Assembly (NCBI RefSeq): GCF_001613265.1
Contig: NZ_BDCA01000004.1
Location: 62,001 to 126,000 of the forward strand
Source: Nocardia vermiculata NBRC 100427
GTDB lineage: Bacteria; Actinomycetota; Actinomycetes; Mycobacteriales; Mycobacteriaceae
Length of the DNA: 64,000 nt
Direction: 5' to 3'
Shown here: one piece after another, positions 8,038 to 16,178 of the stretch
Layout: every line of letters begins with the position of its first letter
Position numbering within the stretch: position 1 is the first letter of the stretch
Program-made: the position numbers and the translations under genes
The notes under the pieces: generated by a model
What the model was told of the DNA's origin: nothing
Database searches by the model: none
Seen by the model: the letters and a program-made list of their open reading frames with translations, nothing else

Positions 8038-9654
8038 ATGCCGAACAATTTCGCCGACCTGTTCGAGCACGCCGCGGACGCCATGCCCGACCGGGTGGCG
8101 CTGATCCAGGGCGAGCGCCAGGTCACCTATCGGGAACTGGAGCACCGCAGTAACCAGCTGGCTCACCATCTGGCCGCCGCGGGACTCGGGCAGGGCAGCC
8201 ATATCGGCTTCCATATGCACAACAGCATCGAGACGATGGAAACGCTGATCGCCTCGTTCAAACTGCGCGCGGTGCCGATCAATATCAACTACCGCTACGG
8301 CGCCGACGAACTGCGCTACGTCTACGACAACGCCGACCTCGACGCGGTAGTGCACCACCGGTGCTACTCCGCGGTGGTGGACGAGGTGCGCCCACAAATC
8401 GCGACGCTGCGGCACGCCCTCGTGGTCGAGGACGATCAGGGCGGCACGGGACTACCCAGCACGTCGACACCGTATGCGGAGGCCTTCGAGAACACCTCTA
8501 CCGCACGCGATTTCGACGAACGCAGCCCCGACGATCTGTTCATGATGTACACCGGTGGCACCACCGGTATGCCTAAGGGTGTGATGTGGCGCCAGGAAGA
8601 CATGTGGCGGGTGCTCGGCGGCGGCATCGACTTCTACACCAACGTGCCGGTCGCCGACGAGTTCGAGCAGTCGCGCTCGGGTGCCCAGAACGATCCGCTG
8701 CGCTGGCTGATCCTGCCGCCACTGATCCATGCCTCCGCGATGATGCCCACCTTCACCGGCCTGTGGTCGGGCCAGACCGTGATCTACGAACCGCGATTCG
8801 ACCCCGATCGGATCTGGCAGGTGGTGAACGAACAGCGCGCCAACGTCATGGTGATCACCGGTGATGCCATGGCCCGCCCGCTGCTCCAGTCCTATCAGGA
8901 GAATCCGGTGGATGTCGCCACGATGGTGGTGCTGGCCTCCGGTGCCGCACTGCTGTCGCAGCCGGTGAAGAACCGTCTGCTGGAAACGTTTCCACACGCC
9001 ATGATCAGCGACTCGATCGGCTCGTCGGAGACCGGATTCGGCGGTATGGGGGTGGCCCAGAAGGACGACGACCCCGGCCGCGGGCCGCGGGTGCAGACCG
9101 GCCGCGGTGCCGTCGTGGTCGACGACGAGGGCCGCGAGGTTCCCGGCGGGCAGGAAGGCTGGATGGCCAAGACCGGCTCGGTGCCGATTGGTTATTACAA
9201 GGATCAAGCCAAGTCGGACAAGCTGTTCCGGACCGTCGACGGTGTGCGCATGGTCATCACCGACGACCGGGCCCGGGTGGAGGACGACGGCAGCATCACC
9301 CTGCTGGGCCGCGGCAACATGGTCATCAACACCGGTGGTGAGAAGGTGTTCGTCGAAGAGGTGGAGTCTGTCGTGAAATCCCACGACGGCATCTTCGACG
9401 TGGTGGTCATCGGCGTTCCGCACGAGCGCTGGGGGCATCAGGTGGCGGCGGTGGTGTCGATGAGCAGTGGCGAGCAGGCGCTGGACTTCGGGGCGCTCGA
9501 GGCTCATGTGCGCAAGCATCTGGCCGGATACAAATTGCCGCGCAGTATCTGGGTGGTCGATGTCGTCGGCCGGACGCCGAGTGGCAAACCGGATTACCGC
9601 TGGGCGAAGTCGTATGCGGAGTCCCAGCCGCCCGCATACATCGTCGGCTCCTGA
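8038..9654 (+). CDS. Fatty-acid/steroid side-chain acyl-CoA ligase, FadD19-like
   Basis: A 538-residue member of the adenylate-forming superfamily. The phosphate-binding loop is MMYTGGTTGMPKGVMW at about residues 175-190. The hinge region contains LGRGNMVINTGGEKVF, and the C-terminal lysine that attacks the carboxylate is in RTPSGKPDYRWAK. Overall it resembles FadD19, which activates C24 cholesterol side chains, through NINYRYGADELRYVYDN and the KGVMWRQEDMWRVL block. It would form an acyl-adenylate and then an acyl-CoA. It lies 51 bases after the unknown gene and is followed by a strong hairpin. KstR-type sites nearby fit a steroid role. Confidence 0.85.
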   Translation: MPNNFADLFEHAADAMPDRVALIQGERQVTYRELEHRSNQLAHHLAAAGLGQGSHIGFHMHNSIETMETLIASFKLRAVPININYRYGADELRYVYDNADLDAVVHHRCYSAVVDEVRPQIATLRHALVVEDDQGGTGLPSTSTPYAEAFENTSTARDFDERSPDDLFMMYTGGTTGMPKGVMWRQEDMWRVLGGGIDFYTNVPVADEFEQSRSGAQNDPLRWLILPPLIHASAMMPTFTGLWSGQTVIYEPRFDPDRIWQVVNEQRANVMVITGDAMARPLLQSYQENPVDVATMVVLASGAALLSQPVKNRLLETFPHAMISDSIGSSETGFGGMGVAQKDDDPGRGPRVQTGRGAVVVDDEGREVPGGQEGWMAKTGSVPIGYYKDQAKSDKLFRTVDGVRMVITDDRARVEDDGSITLLGRGNMVINTGGEKVFVEEVESVVKSHDGIFDVVVIGVPHERWGHQVAAVVSMSSGEQALDFGALEAHVRKHLAGYKLPRSIWVVDVVGRTPSGKPDYRWAKSYAESQPPAYIVGS

Positions 9655-9670
9655 ACAGGTGATTGTCGCA

Positions 9671-9705
9671 GCCGAACGTCGCGCTCGAGGGGTGCGACGT
9701 TCGGC
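9671..9705 (+). terminator. Stem-loop terminator after the acyl-CoA ligase
   Basis: Perfect 12-bp inverted repeat, GCCGAACGTCGC at 9671-9682 and its complement at 9694-9705, with an 11-base loop, 16 bases after the ligase stop. No U-tract follows, as is usual in high-GC actinobacteria. Confidence 0.65.
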
Positions 9706-9784
9706 GTTCAGCCATGTCCGCATACCCCGCGCGGGGCCTGGTACCGGGCGGATTTCGTGGCCCGCGGGGGCTGCCCAATCGCAC

Positions 9785-9798
9785 TGGAACGTGTTCTA
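9785..9798. promoter_or_regulatory. KstR operator
   Basis: TGGAACGTGTTCTA matches all nine fixed positions of the KstR palindrome TnnAACnnGTTnnA. It ends 8 bases before the ATG at 9807 and abuts the ribosome site, so bound repressor would block the acetoacetate-decarboxylase-like/SDR operon. KstR is the TetR repressor of cholesterol catabolism in Mycobacteriales, relieved by sterol CoA thioesters. Confidence 0.72.
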
Positions 9799-9806
9799 CT
9801 TGGAGG

Positions 9807-10493
9807 ATGACAGCGGTCCACTCCGTACTGGATGAAAAAGTCAGGATGCCGGTCGAGATCCGCGATGCCGACGCCTGCGCGGCGACATTTCTCGTCGACG
9901 AGGGCGCGGCGCGCGAGATCATCGCTCCCACCGGTCTCGAGCCACTTCGTGTCGCCGGGCGAGCGCTCTCCTCGCTGGTCTTCGTGCGTTACGTCGACGG
10001 CGACCTCGGCCCGTACCACGAATTCGGGCTCACCCTGATGGTGCGCGGGCACGACGGGGGCATCGGCGTCTACATCCCGTGGTTGCCGGTCAACCAGAGC
10101 TTCACCTGCGCCGCCGGTCGCGAGATCTGGGGATTCCCCAAGGAGATCGCCGATATCGAGGTCACCCCGGTGCGGCGTGGCAAGCGCTGTGCGGTGCGGA
10201 TCGATGATCGGCCCGTGGTCACGATGGAGACCGCCGGCGGTATCCCTTCGCCCGGTGGCATGGGCGGCGCCTCGATCGCGGCCTACACCCTGATGGACGG
10301 CGTGCTGCGCCGCACCCCCTGGGTGATGAACCCCGCTCAGGTGCGGATGGGTGTCGGCGGCACCAAGATCGAGCTCGGCAACCACCCCGTCGCCGACCAG
10401 ATGCGCGCGCTCGGCCTCCCCAAGCGCGCCCTGTTCAGCAGCCGGATCGGGCTGCTACGCATGACGTTCGAGGATGCGGAGGTTGTTCGATGA
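9807..10493 (+). CDS. Acetoacetate-decarboxylase-family protein
   Basis: A 228-residue protein of the ADC beta-cone fold. Supporting blocks are YHEFGLTLMVRG, the FTCAAGREIWGFPKEIADIEV segment (where true decarboxylases carry the Schiff-base lysine, here in WGFPKEIADI) and the C-terminal hydrophobic strand region. ATG at 9807 follows TTGGAGG. The KstR operator immediately upstream and the FadD19/EchA19-like neighbours recall M. tuberculosis Rv3519, a KstR-controlled gene of this family. Its reaction is unknown; ADC-like proteins also act as cyclases or aldolases. Confidence 0.78.
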   Translation: MTAVHSVLDEKVRMPVEIRDADACAATFLVDEGAAREIIAPTGLEPLRVAGRALSSLVFVRYVDGDLGPYHEFGLTLMVRGHDGGIGVYIPWLPVNQSFTCAAGREIWGFPKEIADIEVTPVRRGKRCAVRIDDRPVVTMETAGGIPSPGGMGGASIAAYTLMDGVLRRTPWVMNPAQVRMGVGGTKIELGNHPVADQMRALGLPKRALFSSRIGLLRMTFEDAEVVR

Positions 10494-11257
10494 CCCGGAC
10501 AGCAGTGGTTACCGGCGCGGCCAGCGGTATGGGCCGGATGGCGGCGCAACGGCTGGCAGCGGGCGGATACCGGGTCGCCGCACTCGACATCAACGAGATG
10601 GGCCTCGCCGAAACGGCCCGCCGTTCCCCCAACACCACCACCTACACCTGCGACATCTCCGATGAGCAGGCCGTCCGCACCGTGATCGAGAAGGTACGCG
10701 CCGACCTCGGCCCCATCGACCACCTGGTGCACGCCGCCGCCCTGTGCCGGGTCGGCTCCGCACTCACTCACGATGTGGCGGAAATGCGCAAGGTGATGGA
10801 TGTCAACTACGGCGGCACGGTCAACATCTGCCAGGCCGTCGTTCCCGAGATGAAGCAGTCCGGCGGCGGCACCCTGGTGCTGTTCGCCTCGGTCGCCGGC
10901 TGGCTCCCCTCACCGGGCCTGGCCGCCTACTCGTCCTCGAAGTTCGCCGTCGTCGGCTACCACGACGTCCTCGCCCAGGAACTCGCCGGCACTGGCGTCC
11001 GCGTCATCTCGGTCTGCCCGCCGATCGTGGAAACCCCACTGCTGGATGGTATCCGGGCCGACAATGCCTCGGTGGTCGCGGGCCAGAAGGGTGTGACACC
11101 GGAGAAGGTGCTCGACGCGGTGGAACAGGCCGTCGCCGACCCGAAGGCGCCGCTGTTCATCTTCCCCGGCCCGGCCAAACCCATGGTGCTGGCGCGGCGG
11201 TTCATGCCGAACTTCCTGCGCAAACAGGTGGTGCGGATGGTCAAACCGGAGTTGTGA
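10490..11257 (+). CDS. Short-chain dehydrogenase/reductase
   Basis: A 255-residue classical SDR. The cofactor motif TGAASGMG sits at residues 9-16, the catalytic serine lies in VLFASVAGW, and the active-site YSSSK motif is at about residues 147-151. The proline-rich substrate loop is VCPPIVETPLL. The ATG overlaps the previous stop (ATGA), so it is coupled to the acetoacetate-decarboxylase-like gene and shares its KstR operator. It likely oxidises a sterol-derived alcohol or reduces a ketone with NAD(P). The substrate is not determined. Confidence 0.88.
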   Translation: MTRTAVVTGAASGMGRMAAQRLAAGGYRVAALDINEMGLAETARRSPNTTTYTCDISDEQAVRTVIEKVRADLGPIDHLVHAAALCRVGSALTHDVAEMRKVMDVNYGGTVNICQAVVPEMKQSGGGTLVLFASVAGWLPSPGLAAYSSSKFAVVGYHDVLAQELAGTGVRVISVCPPIVETPLLDGIRADNASVVAGQKGVTPEKVLDAVEQAVADPKAPLFIFPGPAKPMVLARRFMPNFLRKQVVRMVKPEL

Positions 11258-11272
11258 GTCGATACACGGCAG

Positions 11273-11302
11273 AGGCCCCGACCAATCCACTGGTCAGGGC
11301 CT
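11273..11302. terminator. Bidirectional hairpin between convergent genes, repeat copy 1
   Basis: AGGCCCcGACCA (11273-11284) pairs with TGGTCaGGGCCT (11291-11302) with one mismatch and a 6-base loop, between the SDR stop and the enoyl-CoA hydratase stop. The reverse complement of the hairpin at 17811-17840 is identical at 29 of 30 bases, and the identity extends to the left. Confidence 0.7.
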
Positions 11303-11333
11303 TGTGCTGTGTCGGATCACTCCGAGCGGGTTC

Positions 11334-12155
11334 TCAGCGCCCCTTGAATTCCGGCTTGCGGCGCTCGGCGAACGCCTTCGGTCCTTCCTTGGCGTCTTCG
11401 CTGCGGAAGACCGTGAGGCCGAGCTTCGCGTCCACCTTGAACGCCTCGTCCTCGTGCATGCCCTCGGTGTCGCGCATGGTCTTCAGGATCGCCTGGACGG
11501 CCAGCGGGCCGTTGGCGTTGATCTTCTCGGCGATCTCGAGCGCCTTCTCCAACGCGGTACCGTCCGGCACCACGTGACCGATCAGGCCGTATTCCTTGGC
11601 TTCCGCGGCGGTGATGCTACGGCCGGTAAGCAGCAAGTCGGCGGCGACGGTGTAGGGGATCTGACGGGGCAGCCGCACCGCCGATCCCCCCATCGGGAAC
11701 AGGCTCCAACGGGCTTCGGCCACACCGAACTTCGCGCTCTCACCGGCAATGCGAATGTCGGTGCCCTGCAAGATCTCGGTGCCGCCGGCGATGGCCGCGC
11801 CCTCGACCGCTGCGATCAGCGGCTTGGTCAGGCGCCGGCCCTTGAGCAGACCCGGAATGTTCGTCGGATCGAAGGCGCCGCCCGAGCCCATGTTCTTGGC
11901 CGGATCCTGCTTGGTCATGGCCTTGAGGTCCGCGCCCGCACAGAAGGCGCCGCCGGCACCGGTGAGGATGCAGGACCGGATCTCCGGATCGTTGTCGACC
12001 ATATCCCAGGCCTGCACCATCAGATCGAGCATCTCGCCCGAGAGCGCATTGCGCACGGCCGGGCGGTTCAGGGTGACGATCAGCGTGGCGCCGCGTCGCT
12101 CGAGCAAGGCGTGGGGTTCCGTATTGCTACCTGTTTCAGTTGCTGCCGTCGTCAT
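11334..12155 (-). CDS. echA19: Enoyl-CoA hydratase, EchA19-like
   Basis: A 273-residue crotonase-fold enzyme. Oxyanion-hole segments are [11 protein letters not shown] at about residues 69-79 and [15 protein letters not shown] at about residues 118-132, and the acid/base region is [19 protein letters not shown]. The [17 protein letters not shown] and [13 protein letters not shown] blocks closely resemble EchA19 (Rv3516), which hydrates 3-oxo-chol-4,22-dien-24-oyl-CoA in cholesterol side-chain breakdown. It is transcribed away from the aldehyde dehydrogenase, with a KstR-like site in the shared intergenic region. The EchA19 assignment is from remembered similarity, not a search. Confidence 0.8.
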   Translation of the reverse strand: MTTAATETGSNTEPHALLERRGATLIVTLNRPAVRNALSGEMLDLMVQAWDMVDNDPEIRSCILTGAGGAFCAGADLKAMTKQDPAKNMGSGGAFDPTNIPGLLKGRRLTKPLIAAVEGAAIAGGTEILQGTDIRIAGESAKFGVAEARWSLFPMGGSAVRLPRQIPYTVAADLLLTGRSITAAEAKEYGLIGHVVPDGTALEKALEIAEKINANGPLAVQAILKTMRDTEGMHEDEAFKVDAKLGLTVFRSEDAKEGPKAFAERRKPEFKGR

Positions 12156-12226
12156 CGCCGACCCACTTTCCTCATCGTATTACTCCCGTTTTGCGGACGA
12201 AGTTACCCCGCGCTGTTGTCCATAAC

Positions 12227-12240
12227 AATAACGTGTTCTA
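12227..12240. promoter_or_regulatory. KstR-like operator between divergent echA19 and aldehyde dehydrogenase
   Basis: AATAACGTGTTCTA matches 8 of 9 fixed positions of TnnAACnnGTTnnA and shares AACGTGTTCTA with the site at 9785-9798. It lies 72 bases from the hydratase start and 53 bases from the dehydrogenase start, so one repressor could control both genes. Confidence 0.65.
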
Positions 12241-12292
12241 GTTTGTATGATGGTGACGGGCGTCACGGGTGGCACAGTTATGGAGATCGCTG

Positions 12293-13891
12293 ATGGAGAC
12301 AACCACGCACGGCGGCGCGACGACGCTGCCGCAGCGGATCACGACGACGTTGATCGACCGGCTGACCGGGATGGTCGTCGCGGGTACTGCGGGACAGTCG
12401 CGTGCACCGTACGAGATGATCGAGGTGTACACCGGCGCCGTCGTCGGTGAGTTGCCCCAGTCCTCCCCCGAGGATGTCGCCGCTGCTGCCGAAAGGGCCC
12501 GCGCAGCGCAGCGCGAATGGGCGAGCCGATCGGTCAAGAGCCGTCTGGAAGTCTTCGCACGGGCTCATGAGCTGCTTCTCGCCGAACTCGACACCATCGC
12601 GGATCTGATCCAGATCGGCTGCGGGAAGACCCGGCGCATGGCGATCGAGGAGTCGTGCGATCCGGTCATGGTGATCAGCCATTACCTCAAGCACGCCGAG
12701 CGCATCCTGAAGCCGATCCGGCGCGGCGGCGCGATGCCGGTCATCTCGAGCTCCGCGGAACACCATCGCCCCAAGGGCCTGGTCGCGGTGATCGCGCCGT
12801 GGAACTTCCCCTTCGCGATCTCGATCTCCGATTCGGTGCCGGCCCTCATCGCCGGCAACGGCGTTGTGCTCAAGCCGGACAACAAGACCGCGCTGTGCAC
12901 GCTGTACGGGGTCGAGTTGCTGCGCCGCGCGGGACTGCCGCGCGATCTGATCCAGGTCGTCTGCGGCGCCGGTCCGGACGTGGGCCCGACGCTGATCGAC
13001 AACAGTGACTACGTGATGTTCACCGGATCCACCGCGACCGGCCGCACCATCGGAGAGCGGGCCGGGCGTAACCTCATCGGCTGCAGTCTGGAACTGGGCG
13101 GCAAGAATCCGATGCTCGTACTCGAAGACGCGAACCTGGACGATGTCATCCCCGGGGCGATTTTCGCCGTCTTCGGCAACTCCGGGCAGGCGTGTATGCA
13201 CATCGAGCGCATCTACGTCCACGACCGTGTGCACGATGAATTCGTCCGCCGATTCGTCTCCGCCGCAGAGCAATTGGGTGCCACGGCCGGTGCCTCCTAC
13301 ACCGCCGACCCGGAATTCGGATCGTTGGTGTCGGTGGAGCATATGAAGCGGGTGGCCGCCCATGTCGACGATGCGGTCGCCAAGGGCGCGACCGTACTCA
13401 CCGGCGGGAAGGCACGCCCCGATATCGGTCCGGCCTTCTACGAGCCGACGATCCTGACCGGCGTGACCGCCGAGATGGATCACGCGACCGTGGAAACCTT
13501 CGGCCCGGTGGTGACGATCTATCGCTACACCGACGAGAACGAGGCCGTCCGCCAGGCCAATGCCACCACCTACGGCCTCAACGCCAGCATCTGGAGTACC
13601 GATCTGGCGCGTGCCGAGCGCATGGCCGATCGGCTCGAGGCCGGCAATGTGAATATCAACGACGGTTTCGTCGCGACCTATTCGGCGAAGACGACACCGT
13701 CCGGCGGGATCAAACAGTCCGGCGTGGGCACCAGGCACGGTGATGCGGGGCTGCTCAAGTACACCGACACGATCAATGTCGGCGTGCAGAAGAAGCAGGT
13801 GCTCTCGGCGCGTTCGGCCATGCCGTTCGACAAACAGCTCAAGAGCACGCTGATGACGCTGCGGCTGAGCCGGCGGCTGCGTATTCGATGA
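12293..13891 (+). CDS. Aldehyde dehydrogenase, succinate-semialdehyde-dehydrogenase-like
   Basis: A 532-residue NAD(P)-dependent aldehyde dehydrogenase. The cofactor region is VIAPWNFPFAIS, the general-base glutamate is in LELGGKNPM, and the catalytic cysteine is in GNSGQACMHIERI. The FGPVVTIYRY and LNASIWSTD motifs are also kept. The layout is closest to GabD2-type succinic semialdehyde dehydrogenases, but such calls often hide other substrates. ATG at 12293 has GGAG seven bases upstream; an in-frame GTG at 12269 is less likely. A KstR-like site upstream suggests a sterol-derived aldehyde. Confidence 0.87.
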   Translation: METTTHGGATTLPQRITTTLIDRLTGMVVAGTAGQSRAPYEMIEVYTGAVVGELPQSSPEDVAAAAERARAAQREWASRSVKSRLEVFARAHELLLAELDTIADLIQIGCGKTRRMAIEESCDPVMVISHYLKHAERILKPIRRGGAMPVISSSAEHHRPKGLVAVIAPWNFPFAISISDSVPALIAGNGVVLKPDNKTALCTLYGVELLRRAGLPRDLIQVVCGAGPDVGPTLIDNSDYVMFTGSTATGRTIGERAGRNLIGCSLELGGKNPMLVLEDANLDDVIPGAIFAVFGNSGQACMHIERIYVHDRVHDEFVRRFVSAAEQLGATAGASYTADPEFGSLVSVEHMKRVAAHVDDAVAKGATVLTGGKARPDIGPAFYEPTILTGVTAEMDHATVETFGPVVTIYRYTDENEAVRQANATTYGLNASIWSTDLARAERMADRLEAGNVNINDGFVATYSAKTTPSGGIKQSGVGTRHGDAGLLKYTDTINVGVQKKQVLSARSAMPFDKQLKSTLMTLRLSRRLRIR

Positions 13892-14030
13892 AATAGGAAA
13901 CAGCTCCGGCAAATTCGAATCAAGCGGTAAAGCCGCGCCGACGCGGCGAGTAGGTCACACTCGACATGACGCCGTGTGCGTGTTCGTGTTCGATGAAGTC
14001 CGTGCTTGAAGAAACGCCAGGGGAGCCTTC

Positions 14031-14864
14031 ATGTCGCAACCTTCCGCCGCGTACCCGAGTGTGGTGCCGGTCGGGGTCGATACCGCCCGAGCCAGCATCG
14101 CCCGCGTCTACGACGCCGCCCTGAACGGCAAGGACAACTTCGACATCGATCGGGATGTGCTGGCGCAGGTTCGTACCGTGGCCCCGCAGGTGAACGACCT
14201 GGCCTGGGCCAACCGTGATTTCCTCATCCGGTCGTGCCGTTTCCTGGCCTCCCAGGCCGGGATCGACCAGTTCCTGGACCTGGGCTCCGGCCTGCCGACC
14301 GCGGAGAACACCCATCAGGTGGTGCAGCGGATCAGGCCGGAGGCCCATGTGGTCTACGTCGACAACGACCCCATGGTGCTGACTCACGCACGCGCGCTGC
14401 TGGAGTCGAATCCGCAGACCTCCATCGTCTCCGCGGACATCTTCCGCCCGCACGAGGTGCTCAACAATGCCACTGTGCGTGACGAATTGGACTTCAGCCG
14501 GCCCATCGCCGTCTTCCACATCGGCACCCTGCACCACTATCTCGGTGACGACGGGTCCGCGCTGATGCAGACCTATGTCGACGCACTGCCCTCGGGCTCG
14601 TATCTGGCCATCGCGCACTTCTACGATCCCGGTGACCCAGAACTGAGCGAACTCGCCCGCCAGATGGAGGACAAGTTCGTGCACAGCCCGATGGGCAGTG
14701 GGCGCTTCCGCACCCGCGACGAGATCGCCGCCATGTTCGGTGGCTTGGAGCTGGTCGAACCCGGACTCGTGCTCTGCGACGAGTGGTGGCCGGACGGCCC
14801 GCAGCTGGCTCCGCTGTCACCGGTGCGCCGATGCATCGCGGGCGGCATCGCTTACAAACCCTGA
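14031..14864 (+). CDS. SAM-dependent methyltransferase of the DUF574 (Methyltransf_19) family
   Basis: A 277-residue protein typical of the actinobacterial DUF574 family. It opens with TARASIARVYDAALNGKDNF, then has motif I FLDLGSGLPTAENTH at about residues 80-95, VVYVDNDPMVLTHARALL and FHIGTLHHYLGDD. ATG at 14031 follows GGGGAG. The 139 bases before it hold no other gene. The family binds SAM but its natural substrates are mostly unknown, and no partner gene is obvious nearby. Confidence 0.83.
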   Translation: MSQPSAAYPSVVPVGVDTARASIARVYDAALNGKDNFDIDRDVLAQVRTVAPQVNDLAWANRDFLIRSCRFLASQAGIDQFLDLGSGLPTAENTHQVVQRIRPEAHVVYVDNDPMVLTHARALLESNPQTSIVSADIFRPHEVLNNATVRDELDFSRPIAVFHIGTLHHYLGDDGSALMQTYVDALPSGSYLAIAHFYDPGDPELSELARQMEDKFVHSPMGSGRFRTRDEIAAMFGGLELVEPGLVLCDEWWPDGPQLAPLSPVRRCIAGGIAYKP

Positions 14865-14909
14865 GCGGTTTCACCGAATCGTCGTGATTCAAAGGCGTGG
14901 CATACGCGG

Positions 14910-14931
14910 CGGCCGATCCTAGGCTCGGCCG
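14910..14931. terminator. Short inverted repeat in the intergenic region
   Basis: CGGCCGA (14910-14916) and TCGGCCG (14925-14931) form a perfect 7-bp stem with an 8-base loop, between the methyltransferase and the lipoprotein. It could be a terminator or an operator. Confidence 0.3.
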
Positions 14932-14985
14932 AGCACGCCGGTACCACCGTTGCCGGCGTGCGCACCACCGCGAAAGGAAGTCCGC

Positions 14986-16086
14986 GTGTTGCCCCGCCGC
15001 ATTCGCCCCGCCCTGACGATCATCACAGCCGCCGTGCTCGCCACCGTCGCGCTCACCGGGTGCGGGTCCCGAGGTGAGGCGCGCACCGATGCGAACGGCG
15101 TGACCCTGTTGAGCTACATGGGGTGGGCCGATCAGGTCACCCCGCCGGAACTGGCGGAGAATCTCGGATTCTTCGAGGGCAAGGTGAAACTCGACTGGAT
15201 CGGCAATACCAACAGTGGTCCACAGGACATCCAGACCGCGGCCACCGGGCAGGTCGACTTCGGCGGCGCCTTCGCCGGCGCGGTCGCCAAGCTGGCCGCG
15301 GCCGGTGCCCCGATCACGGCGGTGCTCAACTACTACGGGTCGGACGAGAAGTCCTTCGGCGGCTACTACGTGACCGACGACAGCCCGATCCGTTCGGTCA
15401 CCGATCTGGTCGGCAAGAAGATCGGCGTCAACACCCTCGGCGGCCAGAACGAGGCCGACGTGTACGAGGCGTTGAAACGAGCGGGCCTGAACTCGCAGCA
15501 GATCGACTCCGTGCAGCTGATCGCCCTGCCCACCCCCAATATCGAGGATTCCCTGCGCAAGGGACAGATCGATGTGGCCGGGCTGACCGGACAGTTCCAG
15601 CAGCGCGCACTGGCCAACGGGGGAGTGCGGCCGGTGTTCACCGAGATCGACGAGTTCGGCGGACCGATCAACGGCGGCCCCTACGTCTTCCGCAACGACT
15701 ACATAGAGAAGAACCCCGACGTGGTGCGAACATTCACCACCGGCGTCGCCAAGGCGCTCGAATGGGAACGCACCACACCGCGCGACCAGGTGATCGCGAA
15801 GTTCACCCAGATCATCAACGACCGGCATCGCGCCGGTGAGAGCACCGAGAGCCTGAAGTACTGGCTGTCGGTGGGGGTGCCGTCCCGCTACGGGGAGCTC
15901 TCCGACGGCGACTTCATGCGCTGGGAGCGCTGGCTGCGCGACACCGACGCCATCGACGGTGATCTCGAACCACGCAAGTTCTACACCAACGAGTTCAATG
16001 CGATGCTGCGGCCGGAGGCGAAGGGCACCACGGCTCAGGGCGAGGCGCACCGGAAGGGCTCCGGTACGGCCGATACCGGCAACTGA
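14986..16086 (+). CDS. ABC-transporter substrate-binding lipoprotein (SsuA/THI5-like)
   Basis: A 366-residue exported lipoprotein. A hydrophobic signal sequence ends in the lipobox LTGC at about residues 22-25. The mature part begins with a solute-binding fold: SYMGWADQVTPPELAENLGFF, QDIQTAATGQVDFGGAF and DLVGKKIGVNTLGG are characteristic of the NMT1/THI5 and SsuA family that carries sulfonates, nitrates, taurine or pyrimidines. GTG at 14986 follows GAAAGGAAG. No permease or ATPase gene lies next to it, so it is an orphan binding protein in this window. Its ligand is unknown. Confidence 0.8.
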   Translation: MLPRRIRPALTIITAAVLATVALTGCGSRGEARTDANGVTLLSYMGWADQVTPPELAENLGFFEGKVKLDWIGNTNSGPQDIQTAATGQVDFGGAFAGAVAKLAAAGAPITAVLNYYGSDEKSFGGYYVTDDSPIRSVTDLVGKKIGVNTLGGQNEADVYEALKRAGLNSQQIDSVQLIALPTPNIEDSLRKGQIDVAGLTGQFQQRALANGGVRPVFTEIDEFGGPINGGPYVFRNDYIEKNPDVVRTFTTGVAKALEWERTTPRDQVIAKFTQIINDRHRAGESTESLKYWLSVGVPSRYGELSDGDFMRWERWLRDTDAIDGDLEPRKFYTNEFNAMLRPEAKGTTAQGEAHRKGSGTADTGN

Positions 16087-16178
16087 GCGCTCGAGCCGAC
16101 AGTCCGTCCAGCTCCGGGGCCGGAAAACGGCGGGTCGAACCCCGCGATCCACGCCGTCGATGCGGCAGTATGCACCCC

